Below the pieces are notes generated by a model. That model made no database searches, was not told where the DNA came from, and saw nothing but the letters and a program-made list of their open reading frames with translations. From positions 3,286,001 to 3,350,000 of the forward strand of contig OY744473.1 in the NCBI GenBank assembly GCA_963556145.1: a stretch of DNA of 64,000 nt, written 5' to 3'. Shown piece after piece: positions 16,016-27,206 of the stretch. Every line of letters begins with the position of its first letter. Within the stretch, counting starts at the first letter, position 1. Source of the stretch: Hygrocybe punicea. Lineage: Eukaryota > Basidiomycota > Agaricomycetes > Agaricales > Hygrophoraceae. A program made the position numbers and the translations under genes.

Positions 16016-16820
16016 GGTCATCGTTCTCGAGCCATTCCACCTCTTTGTCGTTCTTGCGCTACAGATCGAATCTCCAATCCTTGATGAATCTTCTTCGCTG
16101 ACTGGTGTGTGTACACGGGCTTGATAACATTGACTGACATTCCTGGACAGTAGACATTAATTCCAAAAGCGCCGCAAATGATGCACGATGTCGGAGAAGA
16201 TAACTTAGTCCGCTCTTGGTTTGGGTGATATCGGACACTCAGAGAAGACATAGCAGGGAACAAACCACACAAACCGAACGATTGCACCCTTCTTGGGCTT
16301 GGGAGAAACGGTGTATTCGATTTCCTTGTGTATCTTGACCACTTTTGGTAACGTTGTTTCTTCGAGTTGCTGAAACTCAGATAACGTTGAACCGGCCATT
16401 ACAAGCCTTTGTGCAGGTAGACCCAGTTCATCAGTATAATCCGGTTGTGGCGCTGGAGGCATCATTCAAGTTACTGAGCCCTGCACATCATGCACTGCCT
16501 TGCGGACAAATATGAACGATATGGATGTAACTCACCGCTCCGCTTGTTTTAGGGTGACTATTCTCATACTGTTTATCTTGGAGTGTTCCCTACATTGTCA
16601 CGATATAGCTATCCTAGATTGTCCTCGAAAGCCTCAGCCAATCGTGTAACGCCGATCACGACTTCCATCGTATGTCCTTGGAATATTTGTCTGGGAAGAC
16701 TTGCAGGAACATCGTAGACGTCCGTCAAGGACAGTATGAAATCTACCAGGTAGGAGGAAGGAAAGTACTCTGACAGAAGTGTTGCGAGGAGGAAACCAAC
16801 GCTGGCAATAGCCAATCAAG
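16016..16820 (-). pseudogene. Unrecognised minus-strand locus, possibly a P450 relic (copy 2)
   Basis: Counterpart of 6680-7480. The fragment with LLSEYFPSSYLVDF is kept with one change (Pro to Leu before SLTDV), and the MMPPAPQPDYTDELGLP frame is unchanged. Conservation between copies is not evidence of function because the whole block is equally conserved. Confidence 0.3.
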
Positions 16821-17031
16821 CAACTCGGGAATCAAACTCGACGGAGAGGCTGCTTGATGGCAGCGTTGGTGTGTCCTAGAGTTGTCTTGAAACTTTCAAT
16901 TGTTACTAACATTGAACGAAAAGTAGCTCCGTAACGTACACCAACATCATCAGTATCGGATGTCATTCAAATTCCACAATTTAATAATACAACGTTTCAT
17001 GTCTAATATATGCACTCCTTCAGAGACACAA

Positions 17032-19379
17032 TCAGGTTACTGGTCCTATCTTCAGCACATCTTCATAAAATTTCATCTCCCTCTCGAAAGCATCGACAAT
17101 GTTCTTATCTTGACGCCAGCCATGACCTTCGCCTTCGTATAATTTATACTCGATCTGTCCACCACGGTCATTGATGTTCTTCACGATAATATCTGCTTGC
17201 TCCTTGGGAACGACCCGGTCGATCTCCCCTTGCAATATCTGGGGCAGAACCAATGAGTTCCTCACCCATGATAATCCTGGCAGACAAAAGGACTGAGCCT
17301 GACTTACCAACAACGGTGCGACGATGTTGTCTGCATGGAACACCGGCGATCGGTCTCTATAGACATGGGGAACCTGACTTGCAGTCCCACCCAAGAGTTT
17401 GCTCAAGTATCGTGATTCAAACTTGTGTGTGTGTTCCTCGAGCTTCTTTAGGTCTGAAATACCGTACGATGACGTACCCGCGGCGAAAACCGTGACGTCC
17501 GAAGCAATAGCAAGTGCTGCAAGGACCGTGTATCCTCCAGCTGAGCCCCCACGGATCACCACACGAGAAGGATCAATCAGATTATAAGGTTCGTTGGCAA
17601 GGGTGCGAGCCGCGTGAACACAGTCCTCGACATCTACAATGCCCCAATTTCCTACCAGACGGTCGCTAGAAATCAGGAATACTGGATGAGTGATGTAATG
17701 GTGGTCCAAAAATTGCACGCTTACACATATTTACGACCATAACCTGATGAGCCCCCATAATTCACATCCAGCCTGCATTGGACATGAAGTTCGAATAAGC
17801 CGCCATATCAAGAATGCAGTTGAAGAATAACGAGAAGAAAAAGAAACTTCAGTGGACCCACCAAGCCCATCCCCGACTCGTATACAATACTTTTTGCCAA
17901 TCTAAGCCTTGAGTCGTCATGCTAGTCGGACCACCATGTACATTCAACACGCAAGGCGGCTTCTCCCCTTGAGAGCTCGTCCCCGCATATTCCGGATTGG
18001 TAGGAGGGTAGAAGACGACATGGAGGGGCTCATTGTTCGGCGGAACTTGCAAGGTCATAGACTGAGGGGCGGGAATGACATCGGGAGAGAATTTAGCCAC
18101 CGAAGAGGAAGTTGAAACACTCGATTTCAAAGTTGTGAATGTGGCCGTTGCGGGCGACGAAGACAACGAGATGCGGCATAGAACCACGCTGGTGGCTTCG
18201 TTGGCTTTCGTTCCCAAGAATACAACTTCCGGCTTTCCAGGCGCCGCCTGGCGCATGTTATGAACAACGGTGTAAGGGCAATCGACCTCCTGAGGTGCGG
18301 TCCGAGCCTCCAAGTCAACAACGTACAGGACGCTGCGACCATCTTTGGTGGCAGTGAAAAGGACCACCCTGCCAGTGCTATCCAGGGGAGCAAACGGAGA
18401 ACCACCAAGCGTCCAAGCAGGACCTCCGAAGTCTTGAGCGATGGGTTCATTGAATACCGGTTCGGCCCTGGCGAGATGGCCTGGCGAGAACACCCAGGGA
18501 TTTTGATACCCAGATTCATCGCTGGTGAACAGAAGAGTGCGGGCGGACACCCAGAACGGATAGGACACGCTTACGGTCCTTCTCCTGCCAGCAACACGGA
18601 CAAAATTGCTCAATTGCAGCATGTCACCGCCATCTTGAACCTCGGCAGTGTGGATCTCCGCCCCTTCCCATGGCATATCAGGGTGGGACCATTGCTGCCA
18701 TGCGATGCGCGTACCATCCGGCGAGAATGTGGGAGAAGCGTAAAAATCAGCGCCGGATACAAGAGTATACAAGCGCTCTGTCGCTGGCTTGAACCCACAG
18801 AGACTGTTGACGATGGCGGACGGTGAATCGTCCGTGTGATCCTCCAGGACACCTATGATCAGACCTGGAATAGTGGGATGGACTACAAAATTGGAGAATC
18901 GATAGACTTTGATGTCTATTACGGGTTGTGACGATGGGATCAGAACTGATCCACAGATCCAGGAGCTTACAACGTACCTGGAGTTGCAGGCTGGGGAACA
19001 CCACCCTCTTTGACGTGGAACATCCTCCCGCAACCGATGTGAGAGAAACACGCAACGCCACCATGAACAATCGCCGAGCTACCGCCATATTCATGAACGC
19101 CAGTCCTAGCGTTCCAACCTTTACCAAATACATCTTCTCCAGTTTTCGTGTTGACCAAAACGTGGCGACCGCCTTCAGAGGGTCTCTTCTCGATGTGGTA
19201 GACAGTAGAAGTGATCTGGTCCACAAGGACATCATCGATCGTGATTGACTGCGTGAGTTAGAGGTCTAGGTCAGGGTGAACCCACGTTCGGAATAATCAA
19301 CTCAACGTACCTTCTCGACGATTGCATTCACTGTGACGGGAGATGCCCAGGTCCCGTAGGGCGCTGTCTTTTTGTTCAT
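17032..19379 (-). CDS. S9 family serine peptidase (copy 2)
   Basis: Same propeller-plus-hydrolase architecture as 7696-10043, with GGSAGG, the VVPKEQAD acid region and the GEGHGW histidine all intact. Differences from copy 1 are mostly single-residue: Trp-Val to Trp-Ala near the start, Ser to Thr before LVSGADF, Tyr to Phe in the NPWV blade, Arg to Pro in VVFYRPTNP. No frameshift was seen. Both copies look functional. Confidence 0.9.
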
Positions 19380-19779
19380 CGTGGTTCGAAAATAAGGTGA
19401 TAATGGGTTACGACCTGATGAGGCGCCGACGATCTAAAATTACTAATTGGTCACTGGTATAGGTAGTAAACAGTTTCGTCTTCGTACAACAAATGATTCA
19501 AGTAATTCATATACTCGTTGACATAGTACAAGTCCCACACAATTGCAACACATGTACATCTGGGTAACAATCAGCATGACATAAAAGCATGAGATCCAAG
19601 AAATGTTATGATGGCTTGTGCTAACTCTCCTACAAAACATATTTCTTCCGAGGTGACAGCTGTGGTAAAATGTATTCGGACCTACGGCGTCCGCTCGGAA
19701 CAGCCCGCCTCGTCAACATGCGAACAAGCAGATCAACATGTTGGAAACAGTAGAGAAAACAGAGTACTGGCACACCGAA
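19380..19779. other. Intergenic spacer between S9 peptidase and kinase genes (copy 2)
   Basis: Upstream region of the S9 gene. Aligned with 10044-10435 it shows clustered indels (a loss near 19413 and gains near 19545 and 19566), in contrast with the nearly invariant coding parts. Confidence 0.6.
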
Positions 19780-20998
19780 TCACCAACATGATTCGCAGTC
19801 AACCAAGCTTCCCAAAAACGTTTCCACGACCGACATAGATGGGCGTAAAGTAAAGGTAACGTTCCAACAACGATCGAGCATCGACCAAAAAGAGTCCGCG
19901 TATTTGGATCGAACATGGCAAGGGGTACCCCTCGATGGCTTCACACCGCGCATTATATCAACTGTGACAGAGTGGTCGTTGTTCCGATGTGAATACGGTA
20001 ACTGACCAGTGGCAACCTTACACTACGATGAGTGCATCTCTGCTTGCATGAAACTGACAGCCGTACCTCCAGACACACGCACGCAAAGGCGTAGACATCA
20101 CTGTATGTGGTAATTGGGGGCGGCCGGTCTTCATCCTCTACGAGCGCCAGAACTACCTCAGGAGCCAAGTACCGGGTACTCCCTGCGAAAAAGGATGTCC
20201 CAGGATTTATCGAGTCGGACATCTCTCCCATAACTCTTGAGAGCCCGAAATCTGTAATAATGGCTCTCCCATGCTCATCAATCAGGATATTCCCCTATCG
20301 ACGGAGACGTCAGTGGAAGGCTGCCCGTTATCTAAACAGACCGACCCCTTTCAAATCGCCATGGATGATGGTTGGCTCGCAATTATGCAAATAGGATACT
20401 CCTGACGCAATGTCGATGATCTAGGGACAATGCAGATGAGGATGAATTCCAAGATGGTCAGGCCTGCGAAGGTTTGCATACTAGCTTTAACCGATCTGCC
20501 ATAGGGTTCACCTCCTTGAGGTAATGACATATGGTGCCATTCTCACACCACGGCGAAACCATTGCGATCGTATTGGAATACTGAATAATGCCATGGAGTT
20601 GTGCAATGTTGGGATGTCGCAGCCGATGCCAAGCAATGACTTCATCTTTGAGCCGCTGGGAGGAATGAATTAGGCCAGATGGCATGGATTACTGACATGG
20701 ACCGTTCACCTTTAAAAGCTTCTCTTTGACGTTCTGTACCATTATTTGCCGAAGGCATTTCAAGGCGACCTAATAACAACTCATTTAGCTGTTAAAAACT
20801 CCTCAAAGACCGTCCATGTGTTTACCAATCTTGGCTCCTGGAGGACGGGATCGGTCCAGATGCCTTTCCATACATCAGAGAACGAGCCCAGAGCAGCTGG
20901 TGATTGCCCGAGCTTGACGACATGGTCAGTCAAATCTGCGGTAGAACCTTGAGCTGCAGAGGATCAATGAACGAAATTGGCAACTAACCGGTAATCAT
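19780..20998 (-). CDS. Protein kinase, TKL-like (copy 2)
   Basis: Same kinase motifs as 10436-11654: GSFSDVWKG, VALKCLR, HGDLK, TDFGLS and YLAPEV. One visible difference is Thr to Met in the stretch after KEVNP. The start codon proposed at 20998 lies inside the last coding exon of the DUF4238-like gene but in another frame. Spliced at the donor CG|GTTAGT, this frame runs in phase into AQGSTADLTDHVVKLG and the kinase domain. This overlap may instead mean a fused or readthrough transcript. Confidence 0.8.
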
Positions 20999-22248
20999 CA
21001 CGGAACCCTTGATTACGAGGGTATGTGTAACACACTCCTGCGTATACTTCTGGCGGCAACGCTGCTTCAACCGGCTGTAGTCCAAGTGTTCTGGGATCCA
21101 TCGGAACTCGTCGTACGATGCAATAGATAGGGAAATAGAACGGAGAGATGAGAAATAGAGTCGACAAGGACAAGTTTGAAGAAGCATGGCATTTCGCAAG
21201 TGGATGTCCGATGGAGACTCAATACCGCAGTCCAACCACACCGTGGCGTAATCATCCTGAGATGGGTGGTTGGGTTTTCCAAATCCATCTTTTCGCTTCT
21301 CGGTCATTCATCAAGAAGAATTTCGGGAGGAATGACTGCAATTACCTGCCAAGAGGTATAACGATAACGTAGGCGAAATAGGGAAAAACAGATCACAGCA
21401 ATCTCTGGCATTTGGATAGAATATCAAATCACCGATTGAGAAGATGAAAACCTGGAAGTGACTCACGGATTCTCTTGGAAGCCCTCATCCAAACATCCAA
21501 AGCAAGAGTCGGTTAGTATGAATTCTTGATCCTCAGAAGCTATGCCGATGCACAATTCGGAGTCGCATAGACGCCAGCAATACTGTTGTACATCTTGGTA
21601 ACTCTCGGCATCATTAGGTCGCGTGGTTGAAGGATGTTGAAGGAATGCGAGAATGGCGCCCAGAATGATACGTCTTCGAACCCGATGAAAGAATGGACGA
21701 TATGCGGTGAATACGCCGCCATACACCTCTTGGTCACTCGTTTCTCTCAATCCCAGGACGGTCGTGCGATACCTTTCACTGTTCCGGTAACGCAAGAATA
21801 TGAAGAAGTTGCGGAGAACATTCACTGCACGCTGTTCCATTGGAATGCGCCGCTTCGAACAGTCACCGAAGATTGAACTTCTGTGGACTAAATCGACGAG
21901 GGCCAGCTCCGCTTCGCATTCCAGACGAGAGAAGGCCTCCTCGGCAGCTGATATTGCGGAGAGGCAACCTGCATCTAGGATTCCAGTGTCGAAATCCCGG
22001 AAAACGGGCCTCGTGTGCTTGGGTGGATGGTGGAGTTCAGATAGCTCGTTGTTGAAGACTTCGTACACATTCAGTCGGGACGCGTGAAGAGGACTGCGCT
22101 CATGGCCACTGAAGACGACTTTGAGATATAATAACGTCAAAAAAAAAAAAGTAGAAAAACTGTACAAATTGGTGAGCCAGAACTTCCATAGGAATTGAGG
22201 GAAGTAAAATGGAATCTCGCCGTCTGGTAAGAGCTCTTGATGCTCCAT
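20964..22248 (-). CDS. DUF4238-like protein (complete in copy 2)
   Basis: From the ATG at 22248, a short exon reads MEHQELLPDGEIPFYFPQFL, resembling the FYIPQFLLRKF opening of DUF4238. Next come NVYEVFNNELSELHHPP, RLECEAELALVDLVHR, then MEQRAVNVLRNFFIFLRYRN, which fits the family's RKFLFLMxYR helix, and ASEDQEFILTDSCFG, which fits its ExEFVLTD segment. After an intron come FFPISP, IYCIVRR and DPRTLGLQPVEAALPPEVYA. The family is widespread in bacteria and greatly expanded in mushrooms, and its function is unknown. The upstream element at 22411 begins about 160 bp before the start. Exon borders in the middle are not certain. Confidence 0.65.
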
Positions 22249-22857
22249 ACTAGAGAGCTTGTAACGCTGAACGCCAGTACCAGTGATGAGTCTGGGGTTC
22301 CGTGTGTGCCGCAGCACGATGGACTGTCAGCGACAGAAGAATGTGTGAATAGTCGTGGGTAGTGAGCAGCCTCGTTGTTATGAGGAAAGGGATCGTTGAC
22401 ATCATAATCACACATCAGGACTTTCCACATTTAGTCGGGATCTAAAGTGATTTCTAAAGTTAGCACCAAAATATAATCTTTAGATTTACATTTAGGCCTA
22501 GCCTAAATATTGAATTTAAGTCACAAATAAATGTATATCTAAATTATTTATTTATTTTCATCTTTAGGTTATTCTTGCAATCAAAATAATTATCAGATCT
22601 ATATTGTAAGGGGAAAGTATAATTTAGTTCCAAGTTTACTCAAATTTCTAGTCCAAATTTAGGCATCACCTAAAGGCAGGCCAAAATTAAAACTTTCGGT
22701 AGCGTTAAAATAATAAATTTAATAATTATCAAAATGTAAGATTTTCGGTAGCTATTTAAATTCAAAGTTGTTGTTAGATCTAAAGCTATTGCCCGCGCCA
22801 TTGCCCGCTCGTCGCCCGCCCGTCGCCCACCCATTGCCCACCCATCTCCCAATCTTA

Positions 22858-22909
22858 CCTCACGAGCCCAGCTCCAACGTCAATTGACATGGTGGTGGGG
22901 TTCGTGAGG
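22858..22909. repeat. 52-bp palindromic unit (TCAATTGA core)
   Basis: The left outer arm is CCTCACGA, the core TCAATTGA is at 22880-22887, and the right outer arm TTCGTGAGG ends at 22909. There are exactly 22 nt on each side of the core. It is one of about eleven related units in the window. Confidence 0.75.
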
Positions 22910-23900
22910 TGATGACAGAGGTAGGGGGAGAGGCAGGTGGGGGAGATGGCGGGGGCGACAAGGGTGTACGGGGGCACGACAGAATGAGAGCGGGGAGATG
23001 GCGGGGGCACGATAGGATGGGAGGGTGACGAGCGTGGGTGATGAGGGTGTGGGAGATGGCGGGGGCACGATAGGATGGGAGGGCGACGAGGGTGTAGGTG
23101 ATGAGGTGTGGGAGATGGCGTGGGCATGGCACGATGGGATGGGAGGAGATGGCGTGGGGGACGAGGGAGTGGGAGGGTGAGGAGATGGCGTGGGCGTGGG
23201 CGACAAGGGTGTGGCGTGGGCGACGAGGGTGTGGATGACGAGGGTGTGGGAGATGGCGTGGGGTGTGGGCGAGGGAGGTGATGGCGGAGGTGGCTTGGCG
23301 GGAGATGGCGTTGGCGATGAGGGTGAGGGAGATGGCGTGGACATGGGTGAGGGAGATGGCGGGGGCACGATGGGAGGGCGACGAGAGGGTGTGGGAGATT
23401 GCGTGGTGATGGGATGGGATGGTGGGGAGATGGCGTGGGTGTGGACGAGGGAGATGGCGCGGGCATGGCCATGGGGGATCCAATTTTGGATGGGTTAGAT
23501 GTGGGCGACGAGAGCGTGGGCGACGAGAGTGTGGCGATGAGAGCGTGGGCGATGAGAGCGTGGCGATGAGAGCGTGGGCGATGAGAGCGTGGCGACGGCG
23601 TGGCGATGAGCGTCGCGTGTGCGACGAGGGTGCGGCGTGGGCGACAAGGGTGTGGGAGATGGCGAGTGTGAGGAGAGATGGCGACGACGACGAGGGAGAT
23701 GGGAGATGGCGTGGGTGTGGACGAGGGAGATGATGGGGAGGGCGGAGGTGTGGGCGACGGCTTGGCAGGAAATCGGGAAATGGCGGCGAGGGCGAGGGAG
23801 ATGGCGTGGGGTGTGGGAGATCGTCATACTTGGGCAGGGGAGATGCCGGGGATGGGATGAGCGGGAGCGGGAGAGATGGCAAGATGGCGTCACGGTGGGT
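22910..23900. repeat. G-rich strand-asymmetric minisatellite
   Basis: Degenerate tandem repeats of the form GTGGGAGATGGCGTGGGC / GACGAGGGTGTGG fill about 1 kb. The plus strand is strongly G-rich and C-poor. Long frames on the minus strand (Pro/His/Ser-rich, up to 340 codons) are by-products of the repeat. Confidence 0.85.
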
Positions 23901-24411
23901 GTGAGGTCGAAAACAAAAAATTGATTGGTTTTGTCGACGTCGGAGCTGGGTTCAGGTCATGATTGGGAGGTGGGCGACGGGTGGGCGATGGGTGGGCGTT
24001 GGGTGGACGACGGGTGGGCGATTGCGTGGGCAATAGCTTTAGTTCTGATTGAAATTTGGAATGTTGATAACCGCCGAAATTATTTTTTTTGATAACTATT
24101 AAATCCATTATTTTAGTCACACTGAAAGTTTAAATTTTGGCCTGCCTTTGGATGATACCTAAATTTAGACTAGCAAATTTGAGTAAACTTGTAGCGAAAT
24201 TCTGTTTTCCTTCCACAATTTAGAACAGGTCATCATTTTAATTGTAAAACTAGTCTAAAGATGAAACTAAATAAATACTTTAGATGTACATTTATTTGTG
24301 ACTTAAATTCAATATTTAGGCTAGGCCTAAATGTAAATCTAAAAATTATATTTTTCCGCTCACTTTAGAAACCACTTTAGACCCCAACTAAATGTTGGAA
24401 CTCCTGAGGTG

Positions 24412-25173
24412 TCAGGGCAAGCGCGGGCTTGAGCACTGCTTCGGCGTTACGCCCACGTTCAGGTTCAGGCACAAACTTGAAGGTCAATTGTAAAGGTCAA
24501 GTTGTAAAGACCTCCACAAATATTCGCAAAGGTTCTTCCAGATCCACGCAGGGCAAGAATTTGCTGTACATGTCAAGGTTCCCTCAAAACCCAACCTAAC
24601 CCATACCTAGCTTTGGATATATTTTGCGTGAACCACCATCGCTACCCCCCAACCCTTTGCCACGCAACTTGAAATCCGGGTGAATCGCAGCGTTACTGAG
24701 AAAAAACCGAAGGCTCAACCACGTCGGGCACTGCAAAAGTTTCCTCAACAATTTGGTTCTGAGCATATCCGCCAATCCCACTTACAATACATTCCGGCCA
24801 ACGTTTCCCCATCATGTACTAGTAGTATCCCCAGCTTATCTGGTTTTCTCAGACCCAATCATCCACCTCAATAACAAATGTCTGCGTTGTTCCCTCACCG
24901 AGGAGATCGATCTTTCCAATACGCTCGCTGAAGCGCTCGATGCTTCGGAACTAGAGGACGTCGACGTCCATGATGGAGATGTTGGACATTATAAACTTCG
25001 TCGGCGAATTGAGAGGAGTACGAGTGATCAGGAGGTAGAGCAATAAAATAAATAAATTCCGATGAATAATAATATTTATCATTCAATTCGCGAGGCATAC
25101 CGTGATCATGTGACCGGGCAAAACATACGGACAAATTCAGGCCTGAAAAAGGAAAACTTCGCCAATCCCCACG
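24412..25173. other. Intergenic region upstream of the SAP-like gene
   Basis: No supported gene. A short acidic frame near 24890-25046 (TEEIDLSNTLAEALDASELE) could be an upstream exon or a decayed fragment, but no splice path to the next gene is convincing. Confidence 0.4.
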
Positions 25174-26881
25174 ATGTCGACGTTTCCTTGGGACTTGGTG
25201 AAAGCTGAAAATTTGCGGGCCATTTGTAAAGACATTGGTCTATACGCTTCTCATAAACGGGATGACATGATCCAACTCTTCGCACTGGCGCACGAGAAGG
25301 GAGGTACGTTTCGCCAGCGCTTGCCAGAGCGCTTCTGGGAGGAAACTAACCTTTATGTGACAGTGGATGCTGCATTGGTGGAAGATAAAGTGCTTCGAAC
25401 CGCTGCAGCGTCAACCCGCAGCACAGCCGATAACCATGACTCCACACATCGCCCCAAGAGGACAAGGAGGTCCGATCCAAGTCCTGGAAAGATGGTCACG
25501 AGAAACAGAGGGGTCAAGACTACTTCTTATAGTACGAGCCCAGTCAAGCCCAAACGGAAAAGTCCTGTGAAAAAATATGTTGCTCCTGCTACAGCACACG
25601 GACCAACATTTGATGGCGTGGTATTGCAAAGCAGAAAATCTCGGAAGCGAAAGAGGCAGGAGAGTCCTGAAGAGTTGGAGGTGGGAGACGGCGATGGCGA
25701 TGGCGATGGCGATGGCGACGGAGATGGCGAGGACGCTGACGGGGAGATAGATACTGGTGCAGGGCAAGAAGAAGAAGAACAGCCGAGGGGTGCAGCCGAA
25801 TCAACGTCACAACTCCGCAATGGATCAGAAAAGGGTGAGTCCGATGGTATCGCCGAAGATCAGGCGAGAGGTACAGACGAATCAGAACCACAGCCGCGCG
25901 ATGGTTCAGAAACGGGTGAGTCCTATGGCTTCATCACAATGGTCGATACTGAACGCTTAAAAAATTGGTTTCAGAAAATGACTCTCCTGTTGAGGAGGCG
26001 ATAGGAGGCGAGGAAAACCAAATGGCTGTCGAATCAGATGATAGAATGAGTGACGATCCCGGTGTCTTAGGTGCGTCTGCACTCGAGTCTGCAATATTGG
26101 CAGGACAATTTTACATCTCCATTCTTGATTCTAAAGGCGACGCCGTGGAGACTATCGGGGTAGGAGAGGCAAGCAATGATGTAACGGAAGGCAGATCCTA
26201 CAACGGTAACTCTCTCCGCTAACTTGCCTACATGGTTCTAAGCTTAGTGCCAGGGCTTGAACCCGAGGCTGAGAATGGGGATGACACCCTCCTGAGTGAT
26301 GACCTATTTGATGGTACACCGTCCGCCGGTAATGGAGTAGAAAGGGATCCTGAGGATGACTATGCTAATGGCGGGGGTGTGGACCTCGAGGTCGATACTA
26401 CCGCTGCTGCCACCGTTGAGATTCCACCGTCCGCCATTGACCTGCACCACGATGATAGTTAGGTGGTTCCAAAATGTATTGCTCTATCTTATGACTCTAA
26501 CATTCTCGTTAAATGGGCCGTCGCTCATTTTCACAATGGACCAATATCCACAGCATATAACATAAACGCGTTTTAGGCTGTCGGGGTATGAAAAAATTTC
26601 CGGAGTATCCTGCCGTTATTAAGGTTCAGGAGTGCAATTTATATGTTTATCCCGTGGATTTGATCATTCGAGAAGAACTTGAACGCATATGCATCCGAAG
26701 TCCGTTCTTAGAACAAAAACAACAACATTGTACGAATACCGTCAACAGTAGTGTGGCGAGGTCTGAGAATCTGAGCCAGGAACCGACAAGTCCCTGCTCG
26801 GCGGCTCTGTCGACTTCTGTGCCCGTGATACATTCCCAGAACATAGCCATATATGATGATGGTGTCCATGTGGATCCGTGA
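25174..26881 (+). CDS. SAP-like acidic nuclear protein of unknown function
   Basis: Four exons (25174-25915, 25975-26205, 26248-26457, 26577-26881) join in phase to 495 codons. Residues ~6-40 (DLVKAENLRAICKDIGLYAS, then KRDDMIQLFALAHEKG) have the helix-turn-helix pattern of a SAP DNA-binding motif. Basic clusters follow (PKRTRR, KPKRKSPVKK, SRKRKRQ), then a run of alternating Asp-Gly from a GGCGAT microsatellite at ~25685-25730 and long acidic low-complexity stretches. The last exon is less biased (FPEYPAVIKVQECNLYVYPV) but unrecognised. Two direct GGGTGAGTCC blocks, near 25853 and 25914, could both serve as donors, so alternative splicing is possible. Nuclear chromatin or RNA association is inferred only from the SAP-like motif and basic patches. 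Confidence 0.65.
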
Positions 26882-27206
26882 CCAGGAATTTCAAATTTCA
26901 AATGACACAGGTTTCTTATTCCGCCTTGCAATCCTTCCGGCCAGCATCATCTACCCAGTGTATGATTTAGCACTGTGGCCTTGGCCCATGATGTCGAATT
27001 TCAGTGTTCGCCGCGACGGTCTTGACTCGTGAAGGAATGTCCCAGAAGATCTGATTATCACGTTAGCTCATTTGTGATAGGGGAAGGTCATCGAGGCACG
27101 CATCGGGTTGCTGTGGTAATATTGGATTTTCAACGGAGGTAGTTTGGGTATAAAAACCTCGCCGAGATGGTCTTCAATTTTCTCTCGTCCAAAGACCCCC
27201 TCCGTC
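26882..27206. other. Intergenic region holding the peptidase promoter
   Basis: No gene seen. It contains the 3' flank of the SAP-like gene and the upstream region of aspartic peptidase 1, with its TATA box at 27149. Confidence 0.5.
27149..27155 (+). promoter_or_regulatory. TATA box of aspartic peptidase 1
   Basis: TATAAAA lies 58 nt before the ATG at 27207. The paralogue at 53790 has the same heptamer 50 nt before its ATG, which supports both promoters and both start choices. Confidence 0.7.

Larger units (their letters stand above)
22411..24411. mobile_element. 2.0-kb element with ~450-bp terminal inverted repeats
   Basis: The first ~450 bases and the last ~450 bases are inverted copies, for example the identical segment TTTAGGCCTAGCCTAAATAT near 22490 and in reverse near 24315. 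The outer ends are CACATCAGGA and, reversed, CACCTCAGGA, and a 3-bp TCA occurs on both sides (22408-22410 and 24412-24414). Inside is a G-rich minisatellite and no credible transposase, so the element is non-autonomous. A 3-bp target duplication with CAC ends would suit the CACTA or PIF type, but this is only suggestive. Confidence 0.75.

Noticed and set aside
22860..23882. 340-codon minus-strand open frame rich in Pro, His and Ser, and overlapping long frames
   Set aside because: All frames of the G-skewed minisatellite stay open because the repeat lacks stops on that strand. There is no start context or domain.
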